Source: Microcosmobacter sp040493455 (GTDB lineage: Bacteria; Bacteroidota; Bacteroidia; Flavobacteriales; Flavobacteriaceae). Taken from it: a stretch of 64,000 nt of DNA. The translations under genes and the position numbers were made by a program. The stretch covers positions 1 through 64,000 of the forward strand of contig NZ_JANFDA010000002.1 of assembly GCF_040493455.1 (NCBI RefSeq). The letters are read 5' to 3'. Shown here in pieces: positions 54,192-63,787 of this stretch; the first letter of the stretch is position 1; the number at the start of each line of letters is the position of its first letter. The notes beneath the pieces were generated by a model. That model made no database searches. It was not told where the DNA came from and saw only the letters and a program-made list of their open reading frames with translations.

Positions 54192-54217
54192 AAAAAACCC
54201 AGCAAAACTGCTGGGTT
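54192..54217 (-). terminator. Rho-independent terminator after the Ig-repeat gene
   Basis: CCCAGCA (54198-54204) pairs with TGCTGGG (54209-54215), extended by A-T pairs, loop AAAC. Read on the minus strand the stem is followed by six U (54197-54192). It lies a few bases past the stop at 54222. Confidence 0.88.
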
Positions 54218-54221
54218 ATAA

Positions 54222-57200
54222 TTAGTTGACGATTACTTTTTCAATAATCTCTTGATTGTCATATTCTATCCTTACGAAATATATTCCGGAATTTAGATTA
54301 TTTAAATTGAGTTGTTTAGTAAACGGATCTCCTGATAAGGTATCTTCAATATCACTACTTATTAATACTTTTCCTGAAAGATCATATAAATACAATTTAG
54401 ATGTATTATAAAGTCCAGTCATTTTCACATTCAAAATATCTGAAGTTGGGTTTGGATATACTCTAAATTCAAACTCAGGATTCTCAACAATTATTTCTTC
54501 TTCGCAATTGACATCGACTTCTACCATTACAGTAGCTTCGTCGAAATCGAGTTCATTAAACACCGTAACTGTATACTCAGTAGTTTGCTGAGGAGCAACT
54601 GTAATACTCTGTGTGGTTTCTCCTGTACTCCAAAGATACTCGTCACCTCCAGATGCTGTTAACGTGGCGCTTTCGTCTAAACAAATCATGACATCATCAC
54701 CAGCATTTGCTTGAACTTGAGGCACTACATTTACAGTAATTTCTTTAGTGTCATAACAGTTGTTAATATAACCGATGACTTCATAAGTGGTTGTTACACT
54801 TGGATTGACAGCAATATTCGGTTGCGTTGCACCATTACTCCATTCATATTCATTAGCTCCTGAAGCGGATAATGTTACGAAATCACCATCCAATATTGTT
54901 ACATCATCACCATTACTAATCACTACGCTTGGATTTGGATCCACAAATACAGTGACTTCAGCTTCATCTTGAAAATTCCCTTGGTATACTATAACGGTAT
55001 AGGTAGTCGTAGATAAAGGGGTTACTGTTATACTCTGAGTAGTTTCTCCTGTACTCCATAAATAGGTATCTCCTCCTGATGCCGTTAGTACAACTTCATA
55101 ATCATAACCATCACAGACACGTTGATTGGCTCCAGCACTGGCTTGTACTGAGCTCTCCACAAAGACTGTTACTGTAGCTTCACTTGAACAACCATTTGTA
55201 ATTCCTACAACCGTGTATGTCGTTGTCTCTGTCGGGCTAACATCTATACTTTGACCTGTAGCTCCTGTATTCCATTGGTATTCATTAGCTCCTGAAGCAG
55301 TCAGTGTGGCACTTTCTCCAAACAGTATTGTTATATCTGGTCCTGCACTTACTTCTGGTAATGGGTTTACGGTCACAGTCACTTCATCAGTATCACTACA
55401 ATCGTTTGAAAAAACTTCAACTGAATATGTTGTTGTGGAATTTGGAGATACTTCTATACTTTGTGTGGTGGCTCCTGTATTCCAAAGATAGTCTGTTCCG
55501 CCTGAGGCTGTTAAGGTTACAGTTTCTCCTTCACAGATTTCTTGATCGTTTCCTGCATCAGCAATTGGGGTTTCATTTACAAATACTATAACTTCATCAG
55601 TATCTTCGCTACCAAGGCTGTTAGAGACTGTAACGCTATATGTCGTGGTTTGGTTTGGTGATACGGTGATACTTGCAGTAGTAGCACCTGTATTCCATAA
55701 GTAGTTAGTTCCTCCAGAAGCTGTTAAGGTTACACTTTCACCTTCACAAATCTCTTGATCATCTCCTGCATTGGCTGTAACTTCAACAGTTTCAACCGTT
55801 ACGGTCACAGTAGCTTCATCTGAGCATCCATTTGTGGTTCCTGTTACTGTATATGTTGTCGTCTCAGTTGGACTTACGTCAATACTTTCATCTGTAGCTC
55901 CTGTATTCCATTGATACGTAGTAGCTCCAGAAGCGGTTAATGTAGTGCTTTCACCTTGTAATATGGTTACATTATTTCCTGCACTAACATTTGGTGACGG
56001 ATTTACTGTCACGATTACTTCATCTGTATCGCTACAATCATTTGTAGAAACTTCAACGGAATATGTTGTTGTGGAATTTGGAGATACTTCAATACTTTGT
56101 GTAGTGGCTCCTGTATTCCATAGATAGTCTGTTCCGCCAGAGGCTGTCAATGTGATACTTTCTCCATCACAGATTGTTTCGTCTGAGCCTGCATTAGCAA
56201 CTGGTATCTCAGTGACTGTCACTGTGACTTCATCTGTGTCTTCTCCTCCATTGTCGTTTGAAACTGTTACACTGTATGTTGTCGTCTGGTTTGGTGATAC
56301 GGTGATACTTGCTGTAGTTGCACCTGTATTCCATAAGTAGTCCGTTCCTCCTGAAGCTGTTAAGGTTACACTTTCACCTTCACAAATCTCTTGATCATCT
56401 CCTGCATTGGCTGTAACTTCAACAGTTTCAACCGTTACGGTCACAGTAGCTTCATCTGAGCATCCATTTGTGGTTCCTGTTACTGTATATGTTGTCGTCT
56501 CAGTTGGACTTACGTCAATACTTTCATCTGTCGAACCTGTATTCCATTGATACGTAGTAGCTCCAGAAGCTGTTAATGTGGTGCTTTCACCATACAATAT
56601 AGTGACATTATTTCCTGCACTTACATTTGGTGACGGGTTTACTGTCACAGTTACTTCATCTGTATCGCTACAATCATTTGTAGAGACTTCAACTGAATAT
56701 GTTGTTGTGGAACTTGGTGATACTTCAATACTTTGTGTGGTGGCTCCTGTATTCCATAGATAGTCTGTTCCTCCTGATGCTGTCAGTGTAACACTTTCTC
56801 CATCACAAATCGTTTCATCTGAGCCTGCATTGGCTATCGGCAAGGGATTAACAGTAACGGTTACATCGTCAGTGTCCTCCGCGCCACTACTTGAAGTTAC
56901 AGTCACTGTATACGTTGTAGTTGTAGTTGGAGATACAGTAATACTTGCTGTTGTTGCTCCTGTATTCCATACATAATCTGTTCCTCCAGATGCTGTTAAC
57001 GTAACACTATCACCTATACATATTTCTTCATCTTGTCCAGCATTAGCAAACTCATCACTATCAATTATTCTGTCTCTAAAATCAACCACGAATGTGCTAA
57101 TAGGTAAGTCGTCATTAGCCCAATCGGATGCAAATAGTATTCTTCCTCCTGATGGAGATGGAACTGCATGGGCTTCATTTAAGTACGCATCAAAAACATT

Positions 57201-58307
57201 TCTACAATGTGCAATACGCTCTACTCTAGAGCCGTCTAATTTTACAGCAATAAGCTCATTAAGGTAAGGTTGATATCCTAGTGATGAAGCAGTCCAAGCA
57301 TAAACCCATCCTGGTCTTCCGAGGGCACGTGCCGATGTATGTGGAGGCCATCCTCCTACTGTAAGTTCTGTAATCTGACCATCGGATAATCTACGCTTTA
57401 TCATTTTTCCTTTGTGAGGTTCAGATTTTGATACACCAACTGCTACTTCATCTCCATTTGTATCTGTAGCTAAATCGTAATGTGTTGGCATTGCATAATC
57501 ATCCCAGAAACCGACTAGTGTTCCTTCTGCAGTATATACTTTGGTTCTATCGCCTCCTGATGGATATGTTCCTACTGAAATGATATAGTTTCCTTTAGAA
57601 GATAAGGATATATGTCCAAGGTTAACGACATCAGAAATATCAATATCTGGACCTTTTGTCTGGGTTTCTAAATCTAAATAGAACACCACTAGTGTGTTAT
57701 CCGAATCTCTTGTTGCAGATACTGCGACTCTAGTACCATCATCTGAAAAGTTTCCTGTACCACCAGTGTCTACGTCTGAATACCCGGAGAAACTCATAAT
57801 TTGTGTTACTTGCTCTGTCGAATAACTCCAGGTAACTAATTCATCATCTCTGATAATCCACATAAGGTCTGGATCATTGTGATGCCATCTAAATTCGTTT
57901 CCACTTGGCAGATCTACTTCTTTAATAACTTCATAAGTCTGACCATCTAGGAATAGGTCGAAACCTCCACCAGTAAAATTCTGGTGTCTTTCTAGCATTA
58001 ATATCGATTCATCTGAATTCCAAGGCTGTCTTGTAGAATACCCATGTCTTGCAACATTTCTCCAATTTTGCCCAGATATATTTGGTATTGGCGTGCCAAC
58101 ATCTCCTGTAATACGAATCACATTGGTATTGAAAGTAGGGTCGACAACAGTTTCTAGGTAACCAGGTACCTCGACTGTAGGTACTGGCCAATATAAGTTT
58201 AAACTAGTATCAAGATCATATTCCTGACCTGACAATGTATTTGTTGTAAGTAATATAACAGCAACTAGCTGTATAAGCCGTAATGTAGTTCTTAGCATGG
58301 TAATCAA
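54222..58307 (-). CDS. T9SS-exported giant protein with N-terminal beta-propeller and 12 Ig-like repeats
   Basis: 1361 residues. A signal peptide (about 1-28) is followed by a propeller-like region (about 30-420) with WD-type strands such as FSDDGTRVAVSAT and PSPSGGRILFASDW, which resembles the oligogalacturonate-lyase-like or TolB propeller. Twelve Ig/PKD-like repeats of about 71 residues follow (about 420-1270). Each starts ANAGDDQEICEGE, continues VTLTASGG and YLWNTGATT, and ends in a T-rich strand. They come in a three-repeat super-unit (A-B-C) used four times with the last one shortened. A type A sorting domain (VYPNPTSD near 1284) ends in KVIVN. It is probably a long surface adhesin or enzyme stalk. 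DNA of neighbouring super-units is identical over 178 bases. Confidence 0.87.
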   Translation of the reverse strand: MITMLRTTLRLIQLVAVILLTTNTLSGQEYDLDTSLNLYWPVPTVEVPGYLETVVDPTFNTNVIRITGDVGTPIPNISGQNWRNVARHGYSTRQPWNSDESILMLERHQNFTGGGFDLFLDGQTYEVIKEVDLPSGNEFRWHHNDPDLMWIIRDDELVTWSYSTEQVTQIMSFSGYSDVDTGGTGNFSDDGTRVAVSATRDSDNTLVVFYLDLETQTKGPDIDISDVVNLGHISLSSKGNYIISVGTYPSGGDRTKVYTAEGTLVGFWDDYAMPTHYDLATDTNGDEVAVGVSKSEPHKGKMIKRRLSDGQITELTVGGWPPHTSARALGRPGWVYAWTASSLGYQPYLNELIAVKLDGSRVERIAHCRNVFDAYLNEAHAVPSPSGGRILFASDWANDDLPISTFVVDFRDRIIDSDEFANAGQDEEICIGDSVTLTASGGTDYVWNTGATTASITVSPTTTTTYTVTVTSSSGAEDTDDVTVTVNPLPIANAGSDETICDGESVTLTASGGTDYLWNTGATTQSIEVSPSSTTTYSVEVSTNDCSDTDEVTVTVNPSPNVSAGNNVTILYGESTTLTASGATTYQWNTGSTDESIDVSPTETTTYTVTGTTNGCSDEATVTVTVETVEVTANAGDDQEICEGESVTLTASGGTDYLWNTGATTASITVSPNQTTTYSVTVSNDNGGEDTDEVTVTVTEIPVANAGSDETICDGESITLTASGGTDYLWNTGATTQSIEVSPNSTTTYSVEVSTNDCSDTDEVIVTVNPSPNVSAGNNVTILQGESTTLTASGATTYQWNTGATDESIDVSPTETTTYTVTGTTNGCSDEATVTVTVETVEVTANAGDDQEICEGESVTLTASGGTNYLWNTGATTASITVSPNQTTTYSVTVSNSLGSEDTDEVIVFVNETPIADAGNDQEICEGETVTLTASGGTDYLWNTGATTQSIEVSPNSTTTYSVEVFSNDCSDTDEVTVTVNPLPEVSAGPDITILFGESATLTASGANEYQWNTGATGQSIDVSPTETTTYTVVGITNGCSSEATVTVFVESSVQASAGANQRVCDGYDYEVVLTASGGDTYLWSTGETTQSITVTPLSTTTYTVIVYQGNFQDEAEVTVFVDPNPSVVISNGDDVTILDGDFVTLSASGANEYEWSNGATQPNIAVNPSVTTTYEVIGYINNCYDTKEITVNVVPQVQANAGDDVMICLDESATLTASGGDEYLWSTGETTQSITVAPQQTTEYTVTVFNELDFDEATVMVEVDVNCEEEIIVENPEFEFRVYPNPTSDILNVKMTGLYNTSKLYLYDLSGKVLISSDIEDTLSGDPFTKQLNLNNLNSGIYFVRIEYDNQEIIEKVIVN
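55718..56531. repeat. 178-bp direct repeat inside the Ig-repeat gene
   Basis: Bases 55718-55895 recur unchanged at 56354-56531, exactly 636 bases (212 codons) apart, corresponding to parts of two Ig super-units. Identity at this level, including third codon positions, points to a recent duplication or gene conversion and could allow repeat-number changes by recombination. Confidence 0.9.
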
Positions 58308-58316
58308 TTTGGGGCT

Positions 58317-58387
58317 TGATGCAACGAATAAAAAAAATAATAGCCTGAGAATAAACTAATTAACTAATTATTCGATGAACTGCATCA
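58317..58387. repeat. Long-range inverted repeat in the 257-base divergent gap
   Basis: The left arm TGATGCA-A-CGAATAA (58317-58331) and the right arm TTATTCG-6 bases-TGCATCA (58368-58387) pair over two 7-bp blocks. It lies upstream of the Ig-repeat gene (start 58307). The rest of this gap (58388-58564) is AT-rich with T runs and no clear gene, tRNA or clean promoter; the flippase operon promoter must lie there. Confidence 0.55.
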
Positions 58388-58564
58388 AATTTGTAGGGTT
58401 AATCTTTCCTTTTTTAGCTTTTTATAAGGGTTTTTTTGTTTTTTGTCGATAAATCATCAACATTTCTATTATATACGTCCATACAACGAGTTTGGATCAC
58501 GTTATTGGAGAATTTTAACAATCTTTACGAAAAATTTTTATTCGCCTATATCCTTTTTTAGATT

Positions 58565-59800
58565 TTGAAGCTCAAAAAATATTATGGCTTAATTGAAAAC
58601 TTCATCTCTTTTTCCTTGTTTAAGGTTATTGATGCAGTTATCCCATTGATTGTTATTCCGTATTTAATCGTTGTAGTTGGTAAGGACAATTATGGTATCT
58701 ATGCTTTTGCTTATGCACTAGTATTTTATCTCCTAAACATTGTTCAATATGGGTTTTCACTTTCTGCTGTTAGGTTAATAGCACTAAACAGGGATAATAA
58801 AAAAGAACTGGATAAAATTTATAGTAGCGTATTTACTACTCAGCTTTATTTGGCTATAGTGGTTTTGTCTATTTTGTTTGGGCTTACAGCGTTAATAGAT
58901 AAGTTCAACGCGAATGCACAAGTTTACTATTATTTTAGCTTTATAATCATTGGGGAGCTACTCTTCCCTATTTGGTTCTTTTTAGGCATGGAGCGCATGC
59001 GCTTTATCACTGTTGTGAATTTGGTGTCTAAGTCTTCTTTTGCTGTGCTCACGTTTTTACTTATTAAGGAAGCTTCAGATTTCGTGTATATATCACTATA
59101 TCAGTCTGTTGGATTTTTGTTTGCTGGACTAACTGCTCAAATATTTATCTTTTATAATTTCAAGATAAAGCTAAAACTGGCTGCAATAAGCGAAGTGAAG
59201 ACGATGCTAAAAGACGGATTAAGTTCATTTTTAACTTTGGTAACACCGACCATATATTCTAACACGTCTATCTTCTTAGTTGGTGTATTTGGTATACCAT
59301 CGTATGTTACATTTATGGAAATTGGATCTAAAGTTTCTGGGGCTTTTGGTGTGTTGGTAAAGACGCTTACTCATGTTCTTTATCCTTTTATCAATAGGAA
59401 TCAAGCGGCAATGAAGAAATTTAGTTATGTCTTCTTAAGTGTCGGATTCAGCTTATCACTACTCATGTATTTTGCTTCAGAATACTTGATTACACTATGG
59501 CTTGGACAATCTGCTCCTGAGGTTGTAAAAGTTGTAAAGTACCTGAGTCCAAGTCCATTTTTAGTCTCTGTGATTTCAGCATTTGGAGTAAATGGATTAA
59601 TGGTGAAAAAGAAAGACACCTTGTATTTAAAGGCTGTAGCCATAGGATCGATTGCTGGATTTACAGCTTGCCTAATATTAATCCCTAAATATTTCTATAT
59701 TGGAGGTGCTATCGCTATCATACTTGCAAGAAGTATAAAGGCTATACTTTCATATTATTATAACAGTAAAATAGAAATACCTAGCCAACATGAAGCTTAA
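58565..59800 (+). CDS. Wzx-like polysaccharide flippase
   Basis: 411 residues with about 12 transmembrane helices, of the MOP/PST oligosaccharide flippase family (VIDAVIPLIVIPYLIVVVGKDNYGIYAFAYALVFYLLNIVQYGFSLSAVRLIA near the N-terminus). The start is TTG at 58565; an in-frame TAG lies only two codons upstream and no ATG is close downstream. It would move lipid-linked repeat units of a surface polysaccharide across the inner membrane. It overlaps the next gene by 11 bases (59790-59800) and opens a tightly packed polysaccharide operon. Confidence 0.88.
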   Translation: MKLKKYYGLIENFISFSLFKVIDAVIPLIVIPYLIVVVGKDNYGIYAFAYALVFYLLNIVQYGFSLSAVRLIALNRDNKKELDKIYSSVFTTQLYLAIVVLSILFGLTALIDKFNANAQVYYYFSFIIIGELLFPIWFFLGMERMRFITVVNLVSKSSFAVLTFLLIKEASDFVYISLYQSVGFLFAGLTAQIFIFYNFKIKLKLAAISEVKTMLKDGLSSFLTLVTPTIYSNTSIFLVGVFGIPSYVTFMEIGSKVSGAFGVLVKTLTHVLYPFINRNQAAMKKFSYVFLSVGFSLSLLMYFASEYLITLWLGQSAPEVVKVVKYLSPSPFLVSVISAFGVNGLMVKKKDTLYLKAVAIGSIAGFTACLILIPKYFYIGGAIAIILARSIKAILSYYYNSKIEIPSQHEA

Positions 59801-60881
59801 GTATATTTTGTTCATCATATATATTGTGGTTTTCCCTTTCTATTTTTTTGAAAGAGGAAATCCCCAAATTGCTGATGCATTTGGAGCTTTACTGGTACTT
59901 TTTCATTTTAAATCTATTGTAAATTCATTAGGCGCCCATCGTTTCTTTAAGAGCCTGTTATTATTTGTAGTTTACACGATTATTGTTAATTGTGCATGGA
60001 TGATCATTCTTGATGAAATTCTGTTGCTTAAAAGCAGTCTCTACTACATATATAGCTTTATGATCATCTTGGTGTTTTATTCCAAAATGAAAGATGAAGG
60101 CTTCCTAAGGACTATTGCTTATGCCTTACTAATGAGCTTGTGTTTACAATTCGTCCTTTGGCCTTTCATTCCTAATCAAGGTGTAAGAACAATGATGTTC
60201 TTTAAAGATCCTAACCAATTATCGTTTTGGTCGTTTAGTATGTTAATCATTAGCTACCTGGTCTATAAGCTTGCTGAAATCAAAGGTATCCTACTCTATG
60301 CAGTTTTATTACTTTCTACATTCTTCATTTTTATTTCAGCTTCTAAATCTGGTGTGGCCGTAGCCATTATATTCTGGTTATATTTCTTTACTAAGACCAA
60401 GAGACAAATCATGATTCTGAGTATGGTATCTGTGATTGGCTTTAGCATTTTCCTCTTCACAGGTAAATTGGATTCAAAGAATTTCACATTTGCAGATAAT
60501 GCTATTGAGAGACTTTCAGAGAAAAAGAGAGGTCAAGGTAACACACTAAATGACAGAGGCTATGATAGAATTCTTAATTATCCTCAATACACCATTCTTG
60601 GTGCTGGCGAAGGGAAATACAAACGATTCGGCTATCGAATAGAGTTACACTCTACCTTTTTCAATATTCTGTTTAGCTATGGTGTTTTAGGATTATTCCT
60701 TTTTGGAACTGCTATCACTATAATTTTAAAGAACTCTAATTGGACGATAAAGCTAATTCTCTTGCTCATTGTGTTATATACTTTAGCGCACATGACGTTG
60801 CGCTCACCTTTCTTTTGGCTATCTCTCTTATTGCTATTCTATCTTAACTATACTAACAATAACACCATAAAGGCAGAATAG
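59790..60881 (+). CDS. Wzy-like polysaccharide polymerase
   Basis: 363 residues with about ten transmembrane helices and a large periplasmic loop (about 230-270, with KKRGQGNTLNDRGYDRILNYPQYTILGAGEGKY). Low sequence conservation with a typical O-antigen ligase/polymerase layout. It joins repeat units made by the cluster. It overlaps the flippase gene and ends one base before the glycosyltransferase gene; translational coupling is likely. An O-antigen ligase (WaaL) is the alternative. Confidence 0.75.
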   Translation: MKLKYILFIIYIVVFPFYFFERGNPQIADAFGALLVLFHFKSIVNSLGAHRFFKSLLLFVVYTIIVNCAWMIILDEILLLKSSLYYIYSFMIILVFYSKMKDEGFLRTIAYALLMSLCLQFVLWPFIPNQGVRTMMFFKDPNQLSFWSFSMLIISYLVYKLAEIKGILLYAVLLLSTFFIFISASKSGVAVAIIFWLYFFTKTKRQIMILSMVSVIGFSIFLFTGKLDSKNFTFADNAIERLSEKKRGQGNTLNDRGYDRILNYPQYTILGAGEGKYKRFGYRIELHSTFFNILFSYGVLGLFLFGTAITIILKNSNWTIKLILLLIVLYTLAHMTLRSPFFWLSLLLLFYLNYTNNNTIKAE

Positions 60882-61976
60882 ATGGAACCTATAAAAATCT
60901 GTATCGTTGGTGGTGAAGATGTTCACAAAAGGATAAAACTCTCAAAATATCTTAGAGATAGTCATTTTGATGTCACAATTCTTGGCACTAGTGAGAAAAC
61001 GTTTCCGGATTTTATCAATTATGTTCCCTATAACCTAGTGAGGAGTTTTTCTTTTTCGAAAGACTATAAAACCATAGAATTCTTAAAGCGCTTTTTTAAA
61101 GACAATGAATTTGATGTTATTCAAACATTTGATACTAAACCCGCTTTTTTAGTGCCCTTGGCTCTTATGAGAACTAAGACGCCTATCATTCGTACCATTA
61201 CAGGATTGGGCACAGTGTTTATGTCTAATACTCCAAAGTTTCTCATCCTAAGAAGAGTTTATTTTTTAATTCATAGATTCATTAGAAAGCGAGTCTCAAT
61301 GACAGTTTTTCAAAATAAAGATGATAAAGCTTTATTTCTGAAACACAAGCTTATTACTGAAACTAATAGTACATTGATTCAAAGCAGTGGTATAGAATTA
61401 AAAGATATTAGTATAAGGGCTGAACGAGAAGGAAACCCTTTTACATTTATATGTGTGGCACGTTTAGTCTATGAGAAAGGTATAATTAATCTTATAGAAG
61501 CAGCAAGAATATGTCACGATAAAGGTTATGACTTTAAGTATCAAATTGTAGGCCCACTAGAAGAAAACTCAAAGCGCCTAAATGAAGATATCCTAAAGCA
61601 ATATGACGATATTGTAGACAGACTTGGTACACGAAATGATGTTCTAGAACTTCTTACTAAGGCTGATGCTTTTATACTTCCAACATTTAGAGAAGGCTTT
61701 TCCAGAGTATTACTGGAGGCCGCAGCTGTAGGTCTACCGTCTATCACTACCAATGTACCAGGTGTAGGAGAAATTGTTAGAGACGGTAAAGAAGGATTAA
61801 TTGCTGAAGTGAGAAATTCTGAATCTTTGGCCAACGCCATGATAAAATTAGGCACTAACAAACCACTTGCCGATGAATTTGCACAGAACGCCTTAAAACG
61901 GGTTAATTTGTTTAGTTTAGAGACTGTTGCAAAACAATATATCTCTATATTTACTCAATTAATCAACCCAAATTAG
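60882..61976 (+). CDS. Glycosyltransferase family 4 protein
   Basis: 364 residues of the GT-B fold. The C-terminal donor-binding half has CVARLVYEKGIINLIEAARI near 192, then the GT4 signature region FILPTFREGFSRVLLEAAAVGLPSITTNVPGVGEIV near 261-296 with the E-x7-E-type motif (EGFSRVLLE). The N-terminal half lacks an obvious signal or membrane helix. It should add a sugar, probably of the galactose or N-acetylhexosamine type, to the lipid-linked unit. The exact donor is unknown. ATG 60882 follows the previous stop immediately. Confidence 0.88.
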   Translation: MEPIKICIVGGEDVHKRIKLSKYLRDSHFDVTILGTSEKTFPDFINYVPYNLVRSFSFSKDYKTIEFLKRFFKDNEFDVIQTFDTKPAFLVPLALMRTKTPIIRTITGLGTVFMSNTPKFLILRRVYFLIHRFIRKRVSMTVFQNKDDKALFLKHKLITETNSTLIQSSGIELKDISIRAEREGNPFTFICVARLVYEKGIINLIEAARICHDKGYDFKYQIVGPLEENSKRLNEDILKQYDDIVDRLGTRNDVLELLTKADAFILPTFREGFSRVLLEAAAVGLPSITTNVPGVGEIVRDGKEGLIAEVRNSESLANAMIKLGTNKPLADEFAQNALKRVNLFSLETVAKQYISIFTQLINPN

Positions 61977-61981
61977 CTATA

Positions 61982-63187
61982 ATGCAAATACCGTTTTCAC
62001 CCCCTTTTATCGATGAAAATGTTTTAGAAGAAGTCAAAGATTCTTTGGTTTCTGGATGGATTACAACGGGTCCAAAGGTCAAGAAACTCGAAGACCTTGT
62101 TTGCCAATATACTTCAGCTCAAAAAACACTTTGTGTCAATTCAGCCACTTCTGGATTACTATTATCCTTAGCATGGTATGATATCGGTCAAGGTGACGAA
62201 GTGATTATCCCTGCTTACACATATGCCGCTACTGCTCTTGCAGTAATGCATGTTGGAGCAACACCAGTTATGGTAGATACCGAAGCGGATTTTAATATCT
62301 CAGTAAGTGCTATTGAAAATGCTATAACAGAGCGTACTAAAGCGGTTATTCCTGTAGACATTGCTGGGTGGCCTTGTGATTATGATGCCATTATGAAGGT
62401 TATTGAAGCTAAGAAAAGTATTTTTAAGCCAAATAGTAAGAATCAAGAGAAGCTTGGTAGAATTTTGTGCCTATCCGATTCTGCACATTCTATAGGCGCT
62501 GAATATGATGGAAAGAAAATAGGGTGTATAAGCGACATAACAGTCTTTTCGTTTCATGCTGTAAAGAATGTAACTACTGCTGAAGGAGGTGCAATTTGTA
62601 TTAATCTACCTCTGCCCTTTAATAATGAGGAAGAATATCAATTCTTAAGGTGTAATGCGCTTAACGGCCAGACCAAAGATGCTTTTACAAAATCTAAAGC
62701 GGGTTCTTGGCGATACGATATTATCTATCAAGGCTATAAAATTAATATGCCAGACGTATTAGCTGCAATTGGTGTAGCACAAATGCCTACTTATTTTGAA
62801 GAGGTATTACCTCAAAGAAAAGACATATATGAATTTTATAGGTCTTTTTTTCAAAATAAATCATGGGCTATTTTACCTCCATATGTGAGTGAAGATAAAA
62901 TTTCCTCGTGTCATTTGTATGCTTTGCGTATTAAGGATGCAACCGAAGCTCAAAGAGATGAAATTATAGAAAAGATATCTGCTAAAGGCGTAGCTGTGAA
63001 TGTACATTTTCAACCACTACCCTTACTATCCTTATTCAAGCAAAAAGGATTTGATATCGCTGATTACCCGGTGGCTTACAATAACTATAAGTCCGAAATC
63101 TCTTTACCTATATACCCTCAATTATCTAAAGAGGAATTACAGTATATAGTAGATAGTGTATCTTCTGCTGTGGAATCTACATTATGA
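61982..63187 (+). CDS. DegT/DnrJ/EryC1 family sugar aminotransferase
   Basis: 401 residues. The PLP lysine lies in FSFHAVKNVTTAEGGAI near 183-199. Other landmarks are the N-terminal GWITTGPKVKKLE, PAYTYAATALAVMHVGATPVMVD near 78-100 and SDSAHSIGAEYDGKKIG near 165. These fit UDP-4-keto-sugar aminotransferases that make 4-amino-4-deoxy sugars for bacillosamine-like or other surface glycans. A longer insertion (about 140-160, KSIFKPNSKNQEKLGRI) is seen. Its last four bases overlap the sugar transferase gene (ATGA). Confidence 0.92.
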   Translation: MQIPFSPPFIDENVLEEVKDSLVSGWITTGPKVKKLEDLVCQYTSAQKTLCVNSATSGLLLSLAWYDIGQGDEVIIPAYTYAATALAVMHVGATPVMVDTEADFNISVSAIENAITERTKAVIPVDIAGWPCDYDAIMKVIEAKKSIFKPNSKNQEKLGRILCLSDSAHSIGAEYDGKKIGCISDITVFSFHAVKNVTTAEGGAICINLPLPFNNEEEYQFLRCNALNGQTKDAFTKSKAGSWRYDIIYQGYKINMPDVLAAIGVAQMPTYFEEVLPQRKDIYEFYRSFFQNKSWAILPPYVSEDKISSCHLYALRIKDATEAQRDEIIEKISAKGVAVNVHFQPLPLLSLFKQKGFDIADYPVAYNNYKSEISLPIYPQLSKEELQYIVDSVSSAVESTL

Positions 63188-63774
63188 TGAAACGATTATT
63201 TGATATTGTTTTTTCAAGTATAGGATTGATTTTAACTGCACCTATCCTACTCATTATTGCTATACTTATTAAGCTCGACTCTAAAGGCCCTGTGTTCTAT
63301 AAGCAAGTAAGAGTTGGGAAACATGACAAGGATTTCAAGATATTTAAGTTCCGGACAATGCATGTAGACTCTGATCGGTTGGGATTATTGACCGTTGGTG
63401 ATAGAGATCCAAGAGTCACTAAAGTTGGTTATACATTGAGAAAATATAAACTTGATGAGCTACCTCAACTGATAAATGTTTTTTTAGGAAATATGAGTTT
63501 TGTTGGACCTAGACCAGAAGTAAGAAAGTATGTTGATATGTATTCTGAATCTGATAAGGAAATACTAAATGTGAAGCCAGGTATTACAGATTATGCTTCT
63601 ATAAAGTATAGAGACGAAGCTGAAGTAATGAAAGCATCGGATAATCCTGAAGAAACCTACATCAATGATATCATGCCAGAGAAAATAAAGCTAAATAAGG
63701 TTTATATTGAAAACTACAGTCTTGTTACAGATATAAAGATTATTTTATTGACGTTCAAAGCAATTCTATCTTAA
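63184..63774 (+). CDS. Initiating sugar-phosphate transferase (bacterial sugar transferase family)
   Basis: 196 residues. One N-terminal membrane helix (about 10-30) is followed by the WbaP/PglC catalytic domain: GPVFYKQVRVGKHDKDFKIFKFRTM near 35-59, then DPRVTKVGYTLRKYKLDELPQLINVFLGNMSFVGPRPEV near 80-118. It transfers a sugar 1-phosphate to undecaprenyl phosphate and so starts the repeat unit. The first of two ATG codons overlaps the aminotransferase stop. Together with the aminotransferase it suggests a bacillosamine-type or similar amino-sugar start. Confidence 0.92.
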   Translation: MMKRLFDIVFSSIGLILTAPILLIIAILIKLDSKGPVFYKQVRVGKHDKDFKIFKFRTMHVDSDRLGLLTVGDRDPRVTKVGYTLRKYKLDELPQLINVFLGNMSFVGPRPEVRKYVDMYSESDKEILNVKPGITDYASIKYRDEAEVMKASDNPEETYINDIMPEKIKLNKVYIENYSLVTDIKIILLTFKAILS

Positions 63775-63787
63775 TTGAATACATAGT

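Noticed and set aside
54450..57060. CRISPR-like or satellite-like repetition
   Set aside because: The periodic DNA is in frame and encodes Ig-like repeats of a continuous protein; unit length and divergence do not fit CRISPR.
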